The translations under genes and the position numbers were made by a program. From contig JASHWX010000105.1 in assembly GCA_030043815.1 (NCBI GenBank), positions 1-6,295 of the forward strand: a DNA stretch of 6,295 nt, written 5' to 3'. Shown here piece by piece: positions 1-5,337 of this stretch (position 1 is the first letter of the stretch; each line of letters begins with the position of its first letter). The DNA comes from Candidatus Rhabdochlamydia sp. Lineage in GTDB: Bacteria; Chlamydiota; Chlamydiia; Chlamydiales; Rhabdochlamydiaceae. Under the pieces are notes generated by a model, which was given only the letters and a program-made list of their open reading frames with translations, was not told the DNA's origin and made no database searches.

Positions 1-26
1 CCATTTTGTTGACGTCAACAAAATGG
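1..26. repeat. 26-bp perfect palindrome at the window edge
   Basis: Bases 1-13 are exactly reverse-complemented by bases 14-26, with GACGTC at the centre and no unpaired loop. The arms are rich in A/T apart from CC/GG ends. No T-run follows on the + strand (the next bases are TCCCCATTT), so it does not look like an intrinsic terminator in that direction; the minus-strand flank is outside the window. It lies 34 bp before the start codon of the YbaK-like gene, so it could be an operator, the end of a longer repeat cut by the window edge, or an assembly-edge artefact. The symmetry is certain but the role is unknown. Confidence 0.85.
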
Positions 27-50
27 TCCCCATTTGGAAAATTTCATCAT

Positions 51-56
51 GGAGGA
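51..56 (+). promoter_or_regulatory. Shine-Dalgarno site that fixes the YbaK-like start
   Basis: GGAGGA at 51-56 is 4 bases before ATG 61. It overlaps the alternative ATG at 49-51, so it supports 61 and argues against the upstream in-frame starts. Confidence 0.75.
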
Positions 57-60
57 AAAA

Positions 61-525
61 ATGTTGAGTAAAAGCGCGCAGAGTGTGCAGGAGGCACTCC
101 AAAAAAAAGGAATCGACGCTCAAGTTCTCGAGCTTCCAGCAAGTACCCGTACAGCGGAAGAAGCGGCAAAAGCCATTGGCTGCCAAACGGCGCAAATTGT
201 CAAATCGCTGATTTTTCGCACGAAAAATTCTCATCGGCCGATTTTGGTCCTTGCCGGCGGCATCAATCGCGTCAATGAGAAGACCGTTGCAAAAGCTGTT
301 GGAGAAGAAATTGTAAAAGCTGACGCCGATTTCACGCGCGAGGCGACGGGATTTGCAATCGGAGGAATTCCGCCCCTTGGGCATAAGCAGCAAATCGAGA
401 CATTCATCGATGAAGATTTGTTTAAGTTTAAAGAAGTATGGGCTGCTGCGGGCACACCGCACGCGGTTTTCAATTTAGATTCCGCTATCCTTGCTGGCCT
501 AGGAAAAGTCATCTCTATCAAGTAG
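61..525 (+). CDS. YbaK/EbsC-family aminoacyl-tRNA deacylase (trans-editing protein)
   Basis: This 154-residue protein belongs to the YbaK/EbsC fold. Members are free-standing relatives of the editing domain of prolyl-tRNA synthetase; they hydrolyse wrongly charged tRNAs in the cytoplasm (for example Cys-tRNA(Pro) or Ala-tRNA(Pro)). Visible hallmarks are the conserved lysine K48 in IVKSLIF, the core strand ILVLAGG (61-67), the signature GFAIGGIPPLGH (97-108), which parallels E. coli YbaK GGISPLGQ, and the C-terminal AAGTPHAVFNL (129-139). Length matches the usual 150-160 residues. I chose ATG 61 because GGAGGA at 51-56 sits 4 bases before it. An ATG at 49 and a TTG at 34 are in frame, but the Shine-Dalgarno sequence would lie inside their coding sequence. 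The family is confident. The exact substrate class (YbaK, ProXp-ala or another ProXp type) is not resolvable from motifs, so no symbol is given. Its upstream neighbour is outside the window. Confidence 0.9.
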   Translation: MLSKSAQSVQEALQKKGIDAQVLELPASTRTAEEAAKAIGCQTAQIVKSLIFRTKNSHRPILVLAGGINRVNEKTVAKAVGEEIVKADADFTREATGFAIGGIPPLGHKQQIETFIDEDLFKFKEVWAAAGTPHAVFNLDSAILAGLGKVISIK

Positions 526-568
526 GGACTTGCGCGGCCTTATCGCTCTCATCCCTTTCTAAAGTTTC

Positions 569-597
569 TTGAAAACAAAGGACCGTTGGCGCAAAAT
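569..597 (+). promoter_or_regulatory. Putative sigma70-type promoter of the unknown gene at 631
   Basis: TTGAAA (569-574, 5/6 match to the -35 consensus), a 17-base spacer and CAAAAT (592-597, 4/6 match to the -10 consensus) lie in the 105-bp gap between the YbaK-like gene and the unknown gene. Transcription would start near 604 and give a short leader of about 27 bases containing the AGGAG ribosome site. The -10 box is weak, so this is tentative. Confidence 0.4.
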
Positions 598-630
598 GCA
601 CGATCATTTTTAGCTCATAGGAGAAATTAT

Positions 631-1653
631 ATGACATCAGCAGCAGTTCGACCCGTTGTCCAAGCCCACGACGTTCAAATCGGAAATGTAAGAATTCCTA
701 TCGGATGTATCGAAACAACACATATCTATCGGAAAGATTATGCAGGTAAAGAAGTTCATGAAGTGAGAGTCTGGACGGCAGGTGGTATGGGGATCAAAGG
801 AAAAAGTGTGATTATTGATTTCCAACTTCAGACTGTGGAAAGAACCAACCAGTTTTTCCAAGATCTTCTTACAAAAGCTAAGGCATCATTTAGTCTGTGT
901 GCTTCTTCGATCAAGCCTAATCTTGTGGCGAGCAGCGATGGCGTGAAAGGAGTCATTGAAATTCAATTCCATGAGAATCACCACTGCGAAGAATTCGATT
1001 CTGCGATTGCTCCCGTCTTTTTCCCTGGGTTCCAAAGACAGGTTCTTAACGGCAATACATTGAAGCTCACCTCGGCGGATGGAAAAGCAAATCAAATGAT
1101 CGAGATAATGAATAAATCCTTTAAAGCCTTGAATGAGCAAACATATTTTCAGACAGCCGAATTGCTGCACAAGAATAAGGATTTTCGGTTTTATGCCGAG
1201 AGACAACAGAAGGTGAATATTAACTGTCTGCCTCATCGAAATCCGCATTATTTCGTTGGTCTTGATGGCAAAGTACAAAAAGAAATAGCTCATTATGGCG
1301 AACTTCCTGCAGGGCATGTCAAAAGATGGGATGAAACGAATGCATTCTATTATGCTCCTGAGCTGTTGGAGCAGCCTGCAGAGAATGAGATAGCCAAAAT
1401 GAAAGCAAGCATTCCCTTTCTTATTGAATATGCAAACGCAATCAGCAAAATTTCGAGCCGTTTAGCTCATGAGATGTCTCCTTTCATTGAGGAATTAGAG
1501 AAAGTAGAACCTAGAAACGCTGTGGAATGGGAAGTTTTATTCAATTTAATGAAGTCTGACCTTTATCACCTAACTGAAAAGGAAGAGGCTGCATGCCAAA
1601 AAATAAGTGACGAGTTCGAAAAAAAGCTCAAACAAATCATAGGCGATGATTGA
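631..1653 (+). CDS. Uncharacterised 340-residue protein, family not recognised
   Basis: I do not recognise this family. The start is ATG 631, because AGGAG (619-623) lies 7 bases upstream. A TTG at 586 would add 15 residues without its own ribosome site and would run through the likely -10 box. There is no signal peptide and no membrane segment, so a soluble protein is expected. Residues about 1-150 look mixed beta/alpha, with short hydrophobic strands (VRIPIGCIETTHIY, GKSVIIDFQL, GVIEIQF) and a His/Glu-rich patch HENHHCEEF (114-122). Residues about 250-340 are highly charged, helical and possibly coiled-coil (EELEKVE 287-293, then a KEEAACQKISDEFEKKLKQI stretch at 317-336). The gene is AT-rich (19 of 60 bases G/C at 1081-1140), unlike the flanking tRNA-related genes. 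It runs convergently into the ATPase gene with a 16-bp gap and no obvious terminator. A lineage-specific or secreted host-interacting protein is conceivable but unsupported. Confidence 0.8.
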   Translation: MTSAAVRPVVQAHDVQIGNVRIPIGCIETTHIYRKDYAGKEVHEVRVWTAGGMGIKGKSVIIDFQLQTVERTNQFFQDLLTKAKASFSLCASSIKPNLVASSDGVKGVIEIQFHENHHCEEFDSAIAPVFFPGFQRQVLNGNTLKLTSADGKANQMIEIMNKSFKALNEQTYFQTAELLHKNKDFRFYAERQQKVNINCLPHRNPHYFVGLDGKVQKEIAHYGELPAGHVKRWDETNAFYYAPELLEQPAENEIAKMKASIPFLIEYANAISKISSRLAHEMSPFIEELEKVEPRNAVEWEVLFNLMKSDLYHLTEKEEAACQKISDEFEKKLKQIIGDD

Positions 1654-1669
1654 GAGGTATAGCTTCCCT

Positions 1670-3124
1670 TTAAAATTTTAATAAATCATCAATGGTAACA
1701 ATGTTGTGAATGAGTTCTTTAGACCAAATTGTAGGTTTAAGGCCATTGATAGTGATAAGGGCTAATTGAACTTGTTTTTTTGGAGATAGATGGGTTTCGA
1801 AAGCATTCATTTTATTCATTAACGTTTTGGCATAAGACTTATCTAAGACAAAGAATTTGTCAGTGTATTTGATTTCGCAGAGTGTGATCACACCATCTTC
1901 GCGATCGAATAATAGATCGATTTGGGCTCCAGTTTGATGTTTCTCATTGGGTATAAATCTCCAATTTCCCATTTCGCATGCTATTGCTTGTAGGTCGAGG
2001 GAGTGTCGAATTTGATCCACGTGTTTTAAGCAGATATTTTCAAAAGCGTAGCCAGCCCAAGAGAGAACTGCAGGAGTCTTTCCTTTTGTTTGCCAATATT
2101 CCTTTCCCCCTTCAATCCCTTTCTTTTTGAACGGCTCTATCCATCGAAGATAAAAATAGCAGTACTCATCGATAATGCGGTAATAATGATTTTTAATTTT
2201 ATTCCCATAAGGAATATAGCTTTGAATGAATCCTGCAGTTTCGAGCTCTCTCAATCGTTTATTAAGAGTGCCTCCAGAACGCATACGAGTGGCGCGAATG
2301 AGATCTTCACGAGGAATGCCCATCTGCGATTTCGAAATGGCTTTAATGATGGAGAGATTATCAGAAGCATATTCGAAAAGGGATCGAAAGAGCCGATCAA
2401 ATTCATCATGGAGAAGGCCTTCTTTTTGAAAACAGATCTTATTGATGATTTGAAGAGGAGATTTGCCTTTTTCTACTTGTCGGAGGTAATAAGGAATTCC
2501 TCCAAAAACGATGTAAAGATCCAAGAGCTGCTTAGTATTTAAATGGATATTTCGGTGGGCTAAAAATTGTTGGGCTTCTTTGAGATTATAGGGCCTAAGC
2601 AATATGGTTTTGCGTCGATTGTGCAATCCTCCTTTAGCGTTGATGAGGTTATCAAGCATCCATGAGGCAGCAGAACCGCAAACGATCAAAATCAATTTGG
2701 GCAAGCGACTCCAGAAGCGATTCCAATAATAGTCAAGCGCTTGAAGCATTCCTGACTTGGGTGTTGCCAGCCATGGAAGTTCGTCAAAAAAAAGGACGAC
2801 AGGTGTTTTGGCTTTTTTGATTTCATAAGTCAGTAATTCAAAAGCTTGTTTCCAGGTCGTAGGCGGTTGAAAAGGCATATGATTGAAAAAAGTGGCTGAA
2901 AAGATTTTAATGAAGTTCTCCAGCTGATCTTTTACATTCCCATCTTTTTGCCCGGTCAATTCAAAATAAATCGATTTTTTATTGGAAAAATACTCTCGTA
3001 TCAAATGTGTTTTCCCGACTCGCCGACGCCCGTAAATGGCTAAAAATTCTGGATCTTTGGAATCCCAGATCTGATCGAGGATTTTTATTTCTTTTTCACG
3101 GCCAAAAATTGCTGTCTTTCCCAT
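1670..3124 (-). CDS. STAND-like archaeal-type AAA ATPase with winged helix and DUF234 nuclease-like C-terminus
   Basis: This 484-residue protein has the architecture of the archaeal-type ATPase family (Pfam ATPase_2, PF01637) with a DUF234-type C-terminus, common in archaea and scattered in bacteria. An N-terminal IFGREKEI lead-in precedes Walker A GRRRVGKT (32-39, K38), followed by Walker B VVLFFDEL (109-116, D114/E115) and a sensor-like CGSAASWM (149-156). A winged-helix region follows at about 258-305 (IPREDLIRATRMRSGGTLNKRLRELETAGFI region). The C-terminal half carries a PD-(D/E)XK-like set: E362 in YAFENIC, D403 in QIDLLF, E417 and K419 in CEIKYT. All key residues appear present. ATG 3124 has AGGA (3131-3134) 6 bases upstream. 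The cellular role of the family is not settled; suggestions include mobile-element-like genes, defence or DNA transactions. The gene is AT-rich relative to its flanks and is preceded by a double-palindrome operator-like region. The domain calls are confident, the function is not. Confidence 0.9.
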   Translation of the reverse strand: MGKTAIFGREKEIKILDQIWDSKDPEFLAIYGRRRVGKTHLIREYFSNKKSIYFELTGQKDGNVKDQLENFIKIFSATFFNHMPFQPPTTWKQAFELLTYEIKKAKTPVVLFFDELPWLATPKSGMLQALDYYWNRFWSRLPKLILIVCGSAASWMLDNLINAKGGLHNRRKTILLRPYNLKEAQQFLAHRNIHLNTKQLLDLYIVFGGIPYYLRQVEKGKSPLQIINKICFQKEGLLHDEFDRLFRSLFEYASDNLSIIKAISKSQMGIPREDLIRATRMRSGGTLNKRLRELETAGFIQSYIPYGNKIKNHYYRIIDEYCYFYLRWIEPFKKKGIEGGKEYWQTKGKTPAVLSWAGYAFENICLKHVDQIRHSLDLQAIACEMGNWRFIPNEKHQTGAQIDLLFDREDGVITLCEIKYTDKFFVLDKSYAKTLMNKMNAFETHLSPKKQVQLALITINGLKPTIWSKELIHNIVTIDDLLKF

Positions 3125-3134
3125 ATAAATTCCT

Positions 3135-3172
3135 GATTTGGCTGATTATGTTTCATCATACCCGGCCAAATC
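3135..3172. promoter_or_regulatory. Gene-proximal 38-bp palindrome (putative operator 1)
   Basis: An inward-facing pair of 15-base half-sites: GATTTGGCTGATTAT at 3135-3149, and GATTTGGCCGGGTAT read on the minus strand from 3172 to 3158. Eight central bases separate them. The arms match at 12 of 15 positions. It covers the -10 box and start point of the ATPase promoter and ends directly against the AGGA ribosome site, so a bound protein would block transcription. As RNA, part of it could fold in the leader. Confidence 0.65.
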
Positions 3173-3184
3173 GATTTTTGTAAA
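3155..3184 (-). promoter_or_regulatory. Sigma70-type promoter of the ATPase gene, embedded in palindromes
   Basis: Read on the minus strand, TTTACA (3184-3179, 5/6) is separated by 18 bases from TATGAT (3160-3155, 5/6). The start point would fall near 3148, leaving a leader of about 24 bases with AGGA at 3134-3131 before ATG 3124. The -35 box sits in the 15-bp spacer between two 38-bp palindromes, and the -10 box overlaps one arm of the gene-proximal palindrome, which is the geometry of a repressible promoter. Confidence 0.6.
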
Positions 3185-3187
3185 TGT

Positions 3188-3225
3188 GATTTGGCTGGGT
3201 ATAAATTGTGATAACCAGCCAAATC
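3188..3225. promoter_or_regulatory. Distal 38-bp palindrome (putative operator 2)
   Basis: The same half-site is used again: GATTTGGCTGGGTAT at 3188-3202, facing GATTTGGCTGGTTAT read on the minus strand from 3225 to 3211, with 8 bases between. The arms match at 14 of 15 positions. It starts 53 bp (about five helical turns) from operator 1, in the same orientation and with the same total length, and lies just upstream of the -35 box. It could alternatively fold as a hairpin behind the amine oxidase gene, but no T-run follows. Confidence 0.7.
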
Positions 3226-3269
3226 TAAATATGTCAGTAATAATGAGCAGCTTTGACGCCGAAATTGCA

Positions 3270-4607
3270 TCAAGAACTTTTGTTAAGGACCACGAGTTTG
3301 CTGATTCTCTCGGCGGAATCGACGGCGCCTTCCATGGTCGCGGGATAGCGGATGGCAGCGGCCTCGCCTGCGAAATAGATTTGGTTGTTCAGCGGGGCGA
3401 ACACTTTCTTGATGGGGATGCCATGGATGAGCATTGTCTCATGGAGCATATCGTAATGCTCAAGGCCAAAATTGGAATAGCCGCCTTGGAAAAAGGGCTC
3501 TTGAGTCCATGACATGCCGATGACTTTTTCAATCGAGGGAAACGAAATTTTTGGGAAAAGGTGCTTGAGATCTTCGTCCAATTCCCGTTCGTAAACTTTT
3601 TGGATGCTCGCGGCATCGGTGGGAAACATCGCGGCGTCCCCGCCGAAATAAATCGTCATGAGAGTGTAGTCGGCATTGAACCAAATGACCGCATCTTCCG
3701 TGTAGTTAAATTCTTGCTGGGGTTTTTCAAAGCAGACGATGGGAACGATGAATTTGGCAATGGACCCGTAGGGAAGGGATTGGATGGTTTGGCGGCGTTT
3801 GGGATCAATAAGGGTTTCATCAAATGCGATGTTTTTCAAGATAGGCAGCGGTACTGTCAAAATCAGCTTTTCGGTGAGCATTTGCTTTCCGCCTTGAAAG
3901 GTGAGGAGAAGCTTTTTGCTGGGATCTTGTTGAATGCGAGTCAGCGGCATTTGATATCGGATGCGGCCTTCCAGAGTGCGGCAAAGGGCATCGATGAGCC
4001 GGCTGTTTCCGCCTTTAATGGTTTGGACGGTATAGGTTTCATGTTTGCCTTGCCTTTCATTTTTGAGCGATTCATGCCCTTCTTGATAAAATCTCCAAAA
4101 TAGGTCCAAGTACTTTGGAGAAAGCTGCGATGTAGAGGAGCCTTCATAATTGCGAAGGCGGATTTCAAACACATTGCGGAGGATGGGGTTGTCTTTAAAA
4201 AATGGGTCGAGGACTTCGCTTAAAGTACGGCAGGAAGCGGCGCGCTTTTGCAGATCTTTATATGTGGCATCTGTCGGAGGGGGCATGAGATCGAAGAAGA
4301 GATGGTAGAGATAGAGCTGCCCTTGATAGGCGATGAGACGCGTAGAATTGACGACGGAGGTTTCTATTTCAAGATTGAATTCTTGGATCAGGGGCATGAG
4401 ATTGACGATTTCGACGTTGTCGGATAAGAATTTGGCCCCGAGTTCTTCGTATGATTTTCCTGCTTGGTGCGTTAAGACCCTGCCGCCTGGCCTCTTTAAC
4501 GCTTCGCAGACCATGACTTCATGGCCGTGGGCTTGCAGGCGGTGGGCGCAGGTGAGGCCTGCGAGGCCGGCGCCAATGATGGTGATTTCCGAGGTTTGCA
4601 TAGCCAT
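3270..4607 (-). CDS. FAD-dependent amine oxidase-family oxidoreductase
   Basis: This 445-residue protein belongs to the flavin-containing amine oxidase superfamily (monoamine oxidase, polyamine oxidase, phytoene desaturase and protoporphyrinogen oxidase relatives). Evidence: N-terminal dinucleotide-binding motif GAGLAG (12-17) with the ribose-binding acidic residue E35 at the end of the second strand; GGR (41-43); the GGNSRLIDAL substrate-domain motif (199-208); K285 in GSIAKFIVP, the position of the lysine near flavin N5 in monoamine oxidases; W367 with the QGGYSNFG segment (374-381); and the C-terminal FAD motif FAGEAAAIRYPATMEGAV (412-429). There is no signal peptide; the hydrophobic N-terminus is the Rossmann strand. 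Substrate cannot be inferred. ATG 4607 lacks a clear Shine-Dalgarno sequence, and ATG 4601 (third codon) is an equally weak alternative. It is divergent from the HAD gene over 58 bp. The ATPase gene follows downstream on the same strand after 145 bp but has its own promoter, so an operon is unlikely. Confidence 0.9.
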   Translation of the reverse strand: MAMQTSEITIIGAGLAGLTCAHRLQAHGHEVMVCEALKRPGGRVLTHQAGKSYEELGAKFLSDNVEIVNLMPLIQEFNLEIETSVVNSTRLIAYQGQLYLYHLFFDLMPPPTDATYKDLQKRAASCRTLSEVLDPFFKDNPILRNVFEIRLRNYEGSSTSQLSPKYLDLFWRFYQEGHESLKNERQGKHETYTVQTIKGGNSRLIDALCRTLEGRIRYQMPLTRIQQDPSKKLLLTFQGGKQMLTEKLILTVPLPILKNIAFDETLIDPKRRQTIQSLPYGSIAKFIVPIVCFEKPQQEFNYTEDAVIWFNADYTLMTIYFGGDAAMFPTDAASIQKVYERELDEDLKHLFPKISFPSIEKVIGMSWTQEPFFQGGYSNFGLEHYDMLHETMLIHGIPIKKVFAPLNNQIYFAGEAAAIRYPATMEGAVDSAERISKLVVLNKSS

Positions 4608-4629
4608 AGAGTAAAAAATATTTCAATCC

Positions 4630-4659
4630 TGGACAACAGAAAATTTCAGCCGTTATAAT
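4630..4659 (+). promoter_or_regulatory. Strong sigma70-type promoter of the HAD gene
   Basis: TGGACA (4630-4635, 5/6), an 18-base spacer and a perfect TATAAT (4654-4659). Only 6 bases separate the -10 box from ATG 4666, so the expected start point coincides with the A of the start codon and the transcript should be leaderless. No Shine-Dalgarno sequence precedes the ATG. Confidence 0.65.
4652..4657 (-). promoter_or_regulatory. Possible -10 box for the amine oxidase gene, overlapping the HAD -10
   Basis: Read on the minus strand, TATAAC (4657-4652, 5/6) overlaps the + strand TATAAT at 4654-4659, because the core TTATAA is symmetric. A start near 4645 would give a leader of about 38 bases to ATG 4607. 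The corresponding -35 region falls within the first codons of the HAD gene and matches poorly (about 3/6), so this is weak. Confidence 0.3.
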
Positions 4660-4665
4660 TAATCC

Positions 4666-5337
4666 ATGGTTCACGACTATGAAATCATTCTTTTAGATTT
4701 TGATGGATTGCTTGTCGATACTGAGCGGTACCATTTTGCCGCTTATTCAGCATTGTGCAGGAAGCGAGGCTTTGAGCTCTCTTGGGACTTTCCCCATTTT
4801 TGCGTAGAGGCGCATGCAAAGGCGGGGGGAATCTGGAATGGGCTTAGCAGAGAATTTCCTCAAATGTTCATCGATGAAAATCGAGATGTCCTCTACGAAG
4901 AAAAGAAGCAGATCTACGTCGATATTCTCAAAAACTCGCGCCTTGAGTTCATGAGAGGCGCTGCAGAATTTTTGGAAATGGTCCATGCAATGGGAAAGAA
5001 GCGGGCGGTTGTGACAAATTCGCCGCGTGCGCACATCGATGTCATTAAAGAATCGCTTCCTTTGCTCAAATCGGTCCCGCTTTGGGTCACGCGTGAAGAT
5101 TATATCCAGCCAAAACCTTCTCCCGAAGGGTACCTCAAGGCTATCGCTGCATTGGGCAAAGGCCGTGCAATTGGGTTCGAAGACACATTGAAAGGATTAA
5201 AAGCGCTGCTTGCAGCAGGAGCGGATGGAGTGCTCGTCTGTCCAGCAGATCATCCGCATGCTCCTGAAGGGGTCTCGCTCGGCGCGCGCCATTTCACATC
5301 GCTTCAATATTTCACTTCGACTAAAAATAAGCCGTGA
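4666..5337 (+). CDS. HAD-superfamily phosphatase (beta-phosphoglucomutase / phosphoglycolate phosphatase-like)
   Basis: This 223-residue HAD subfamily I enzyme is expected to remove phosphate from (or isomerise) a small phosphorylated metabolite through an aspartyl-phosphate intermediate, in the cytoplasm. All four motifs are visible: motif I DFDGLLVDTE (11-20, nucleophile D11 and acid/base D13), motif II VVTNS (115-119, T117), motif III lysine K150 in QPKPSPEGY, and motif IV GFEDTLKGLKAL (170-181, E172/D173). An alpha-helical cap lies between motifs I and II (about 20-95), as in the beta-phosphoglucomutase group. The substrate is unknown. In Chlamydia trachomatis, as I recall, a HAD gene annotated gph adjoins truA, which fits the present neighbour. 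ATG 4666 is the only start that keeps motif I close to the N-terminus; it has no ribosome site and lies 6 bases after a perfect -10 box. The 3' end overlaps truA by 34 bp on the opposite strand. Confidence 0.9.
   Translation: MVHDYEIILLDFDGLLVDTERYHFAAYSALCRKRGFELSWDFPHFCVEAHAKAGGIWNGLSREFPQMFIDENRDVLYEEKKQIYVDILKNSRLEFMRGAAEFLEMVHAMGKKRAVVTNSPRAHIDVIKESLPLLKSVPLWVTREDYIQPKPSPEGYLKAIAALGKGRAIGFEDTLKGLKALLAAGADGVLVCPADHPHAPEGVSLGARHFTSLQYFTSTKNKP

Larger units (their letters stand above)
600..3230. other. AT-rich block, possible acquired insert
   Basis: Hand counts of single 60-base lines give 19/60 G/C at 1081-1140 and 21/60 at 2401-2460 inside the block. Outside it they give 30/60 at 241-300, 28/60 at 3841-3900 and 37/60 at 5341-5400. 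The block contains exactly the unknown gene, the ATPase gene and the ATPase control region. No integrase, target duplication or terminal repeat is seen, so this is a composition-based inference from few samples. Confidence 0.4.

Noticed and set aside
9..37. Promoter for the YbaK-like gene starting from TTGACG at 9-14
   Set aside because: Seventeen bases downstream there is ATTTGG, which does not resemble a -10 box; TTGACG is simply part of the palindrome.
34..60. TTG 34 or ATG 49 as the start of the YbaK-like protein
   Set aside because: Both place the GGAGGA site inside or on top of the start; ATG 61 has ideal spacing and gives the usual family length.
586..630. TTG 586 as the start of the unknown protein
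   Set aside because: No ribosome site there, it runs over the putative -10 box, and ATG 631 has AGGAG at 7 bases.
1654..1669. Terminator between the convergent unknown gene and ATPase gene
   Set aside because: The 16-bp gap and the adjoining A/T-rich bases contain no GC-rich stem.
2090..2542. Plus-strand reading frame inside the ATPase gene
   Set aside because: It is the antisense shadow of a gene with clear Walker and nuclease motifs; no recognisable domain or ribosome site.
3135..3225. CRISPR array
   Set aside because: Only two units, each internally palindromic with a variable centre, a 15-bp spacer and no cas genes; operator-like symmetry around a promoter explains it better.
3085..3273. 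Short minus-strand reading frame across the ATPase control region
   Set aside because: It overlaps the start of the ATPase gene out of frame, covers the promoter and palindromes, and its product shows no domain or ribosome site of its own.
3561..4103. 180-codon plus-strand reading frame inside the amine oxidase gene
   Set aside because: Antisense shadow of a gene with full FAD-binding signatures; no independent support.
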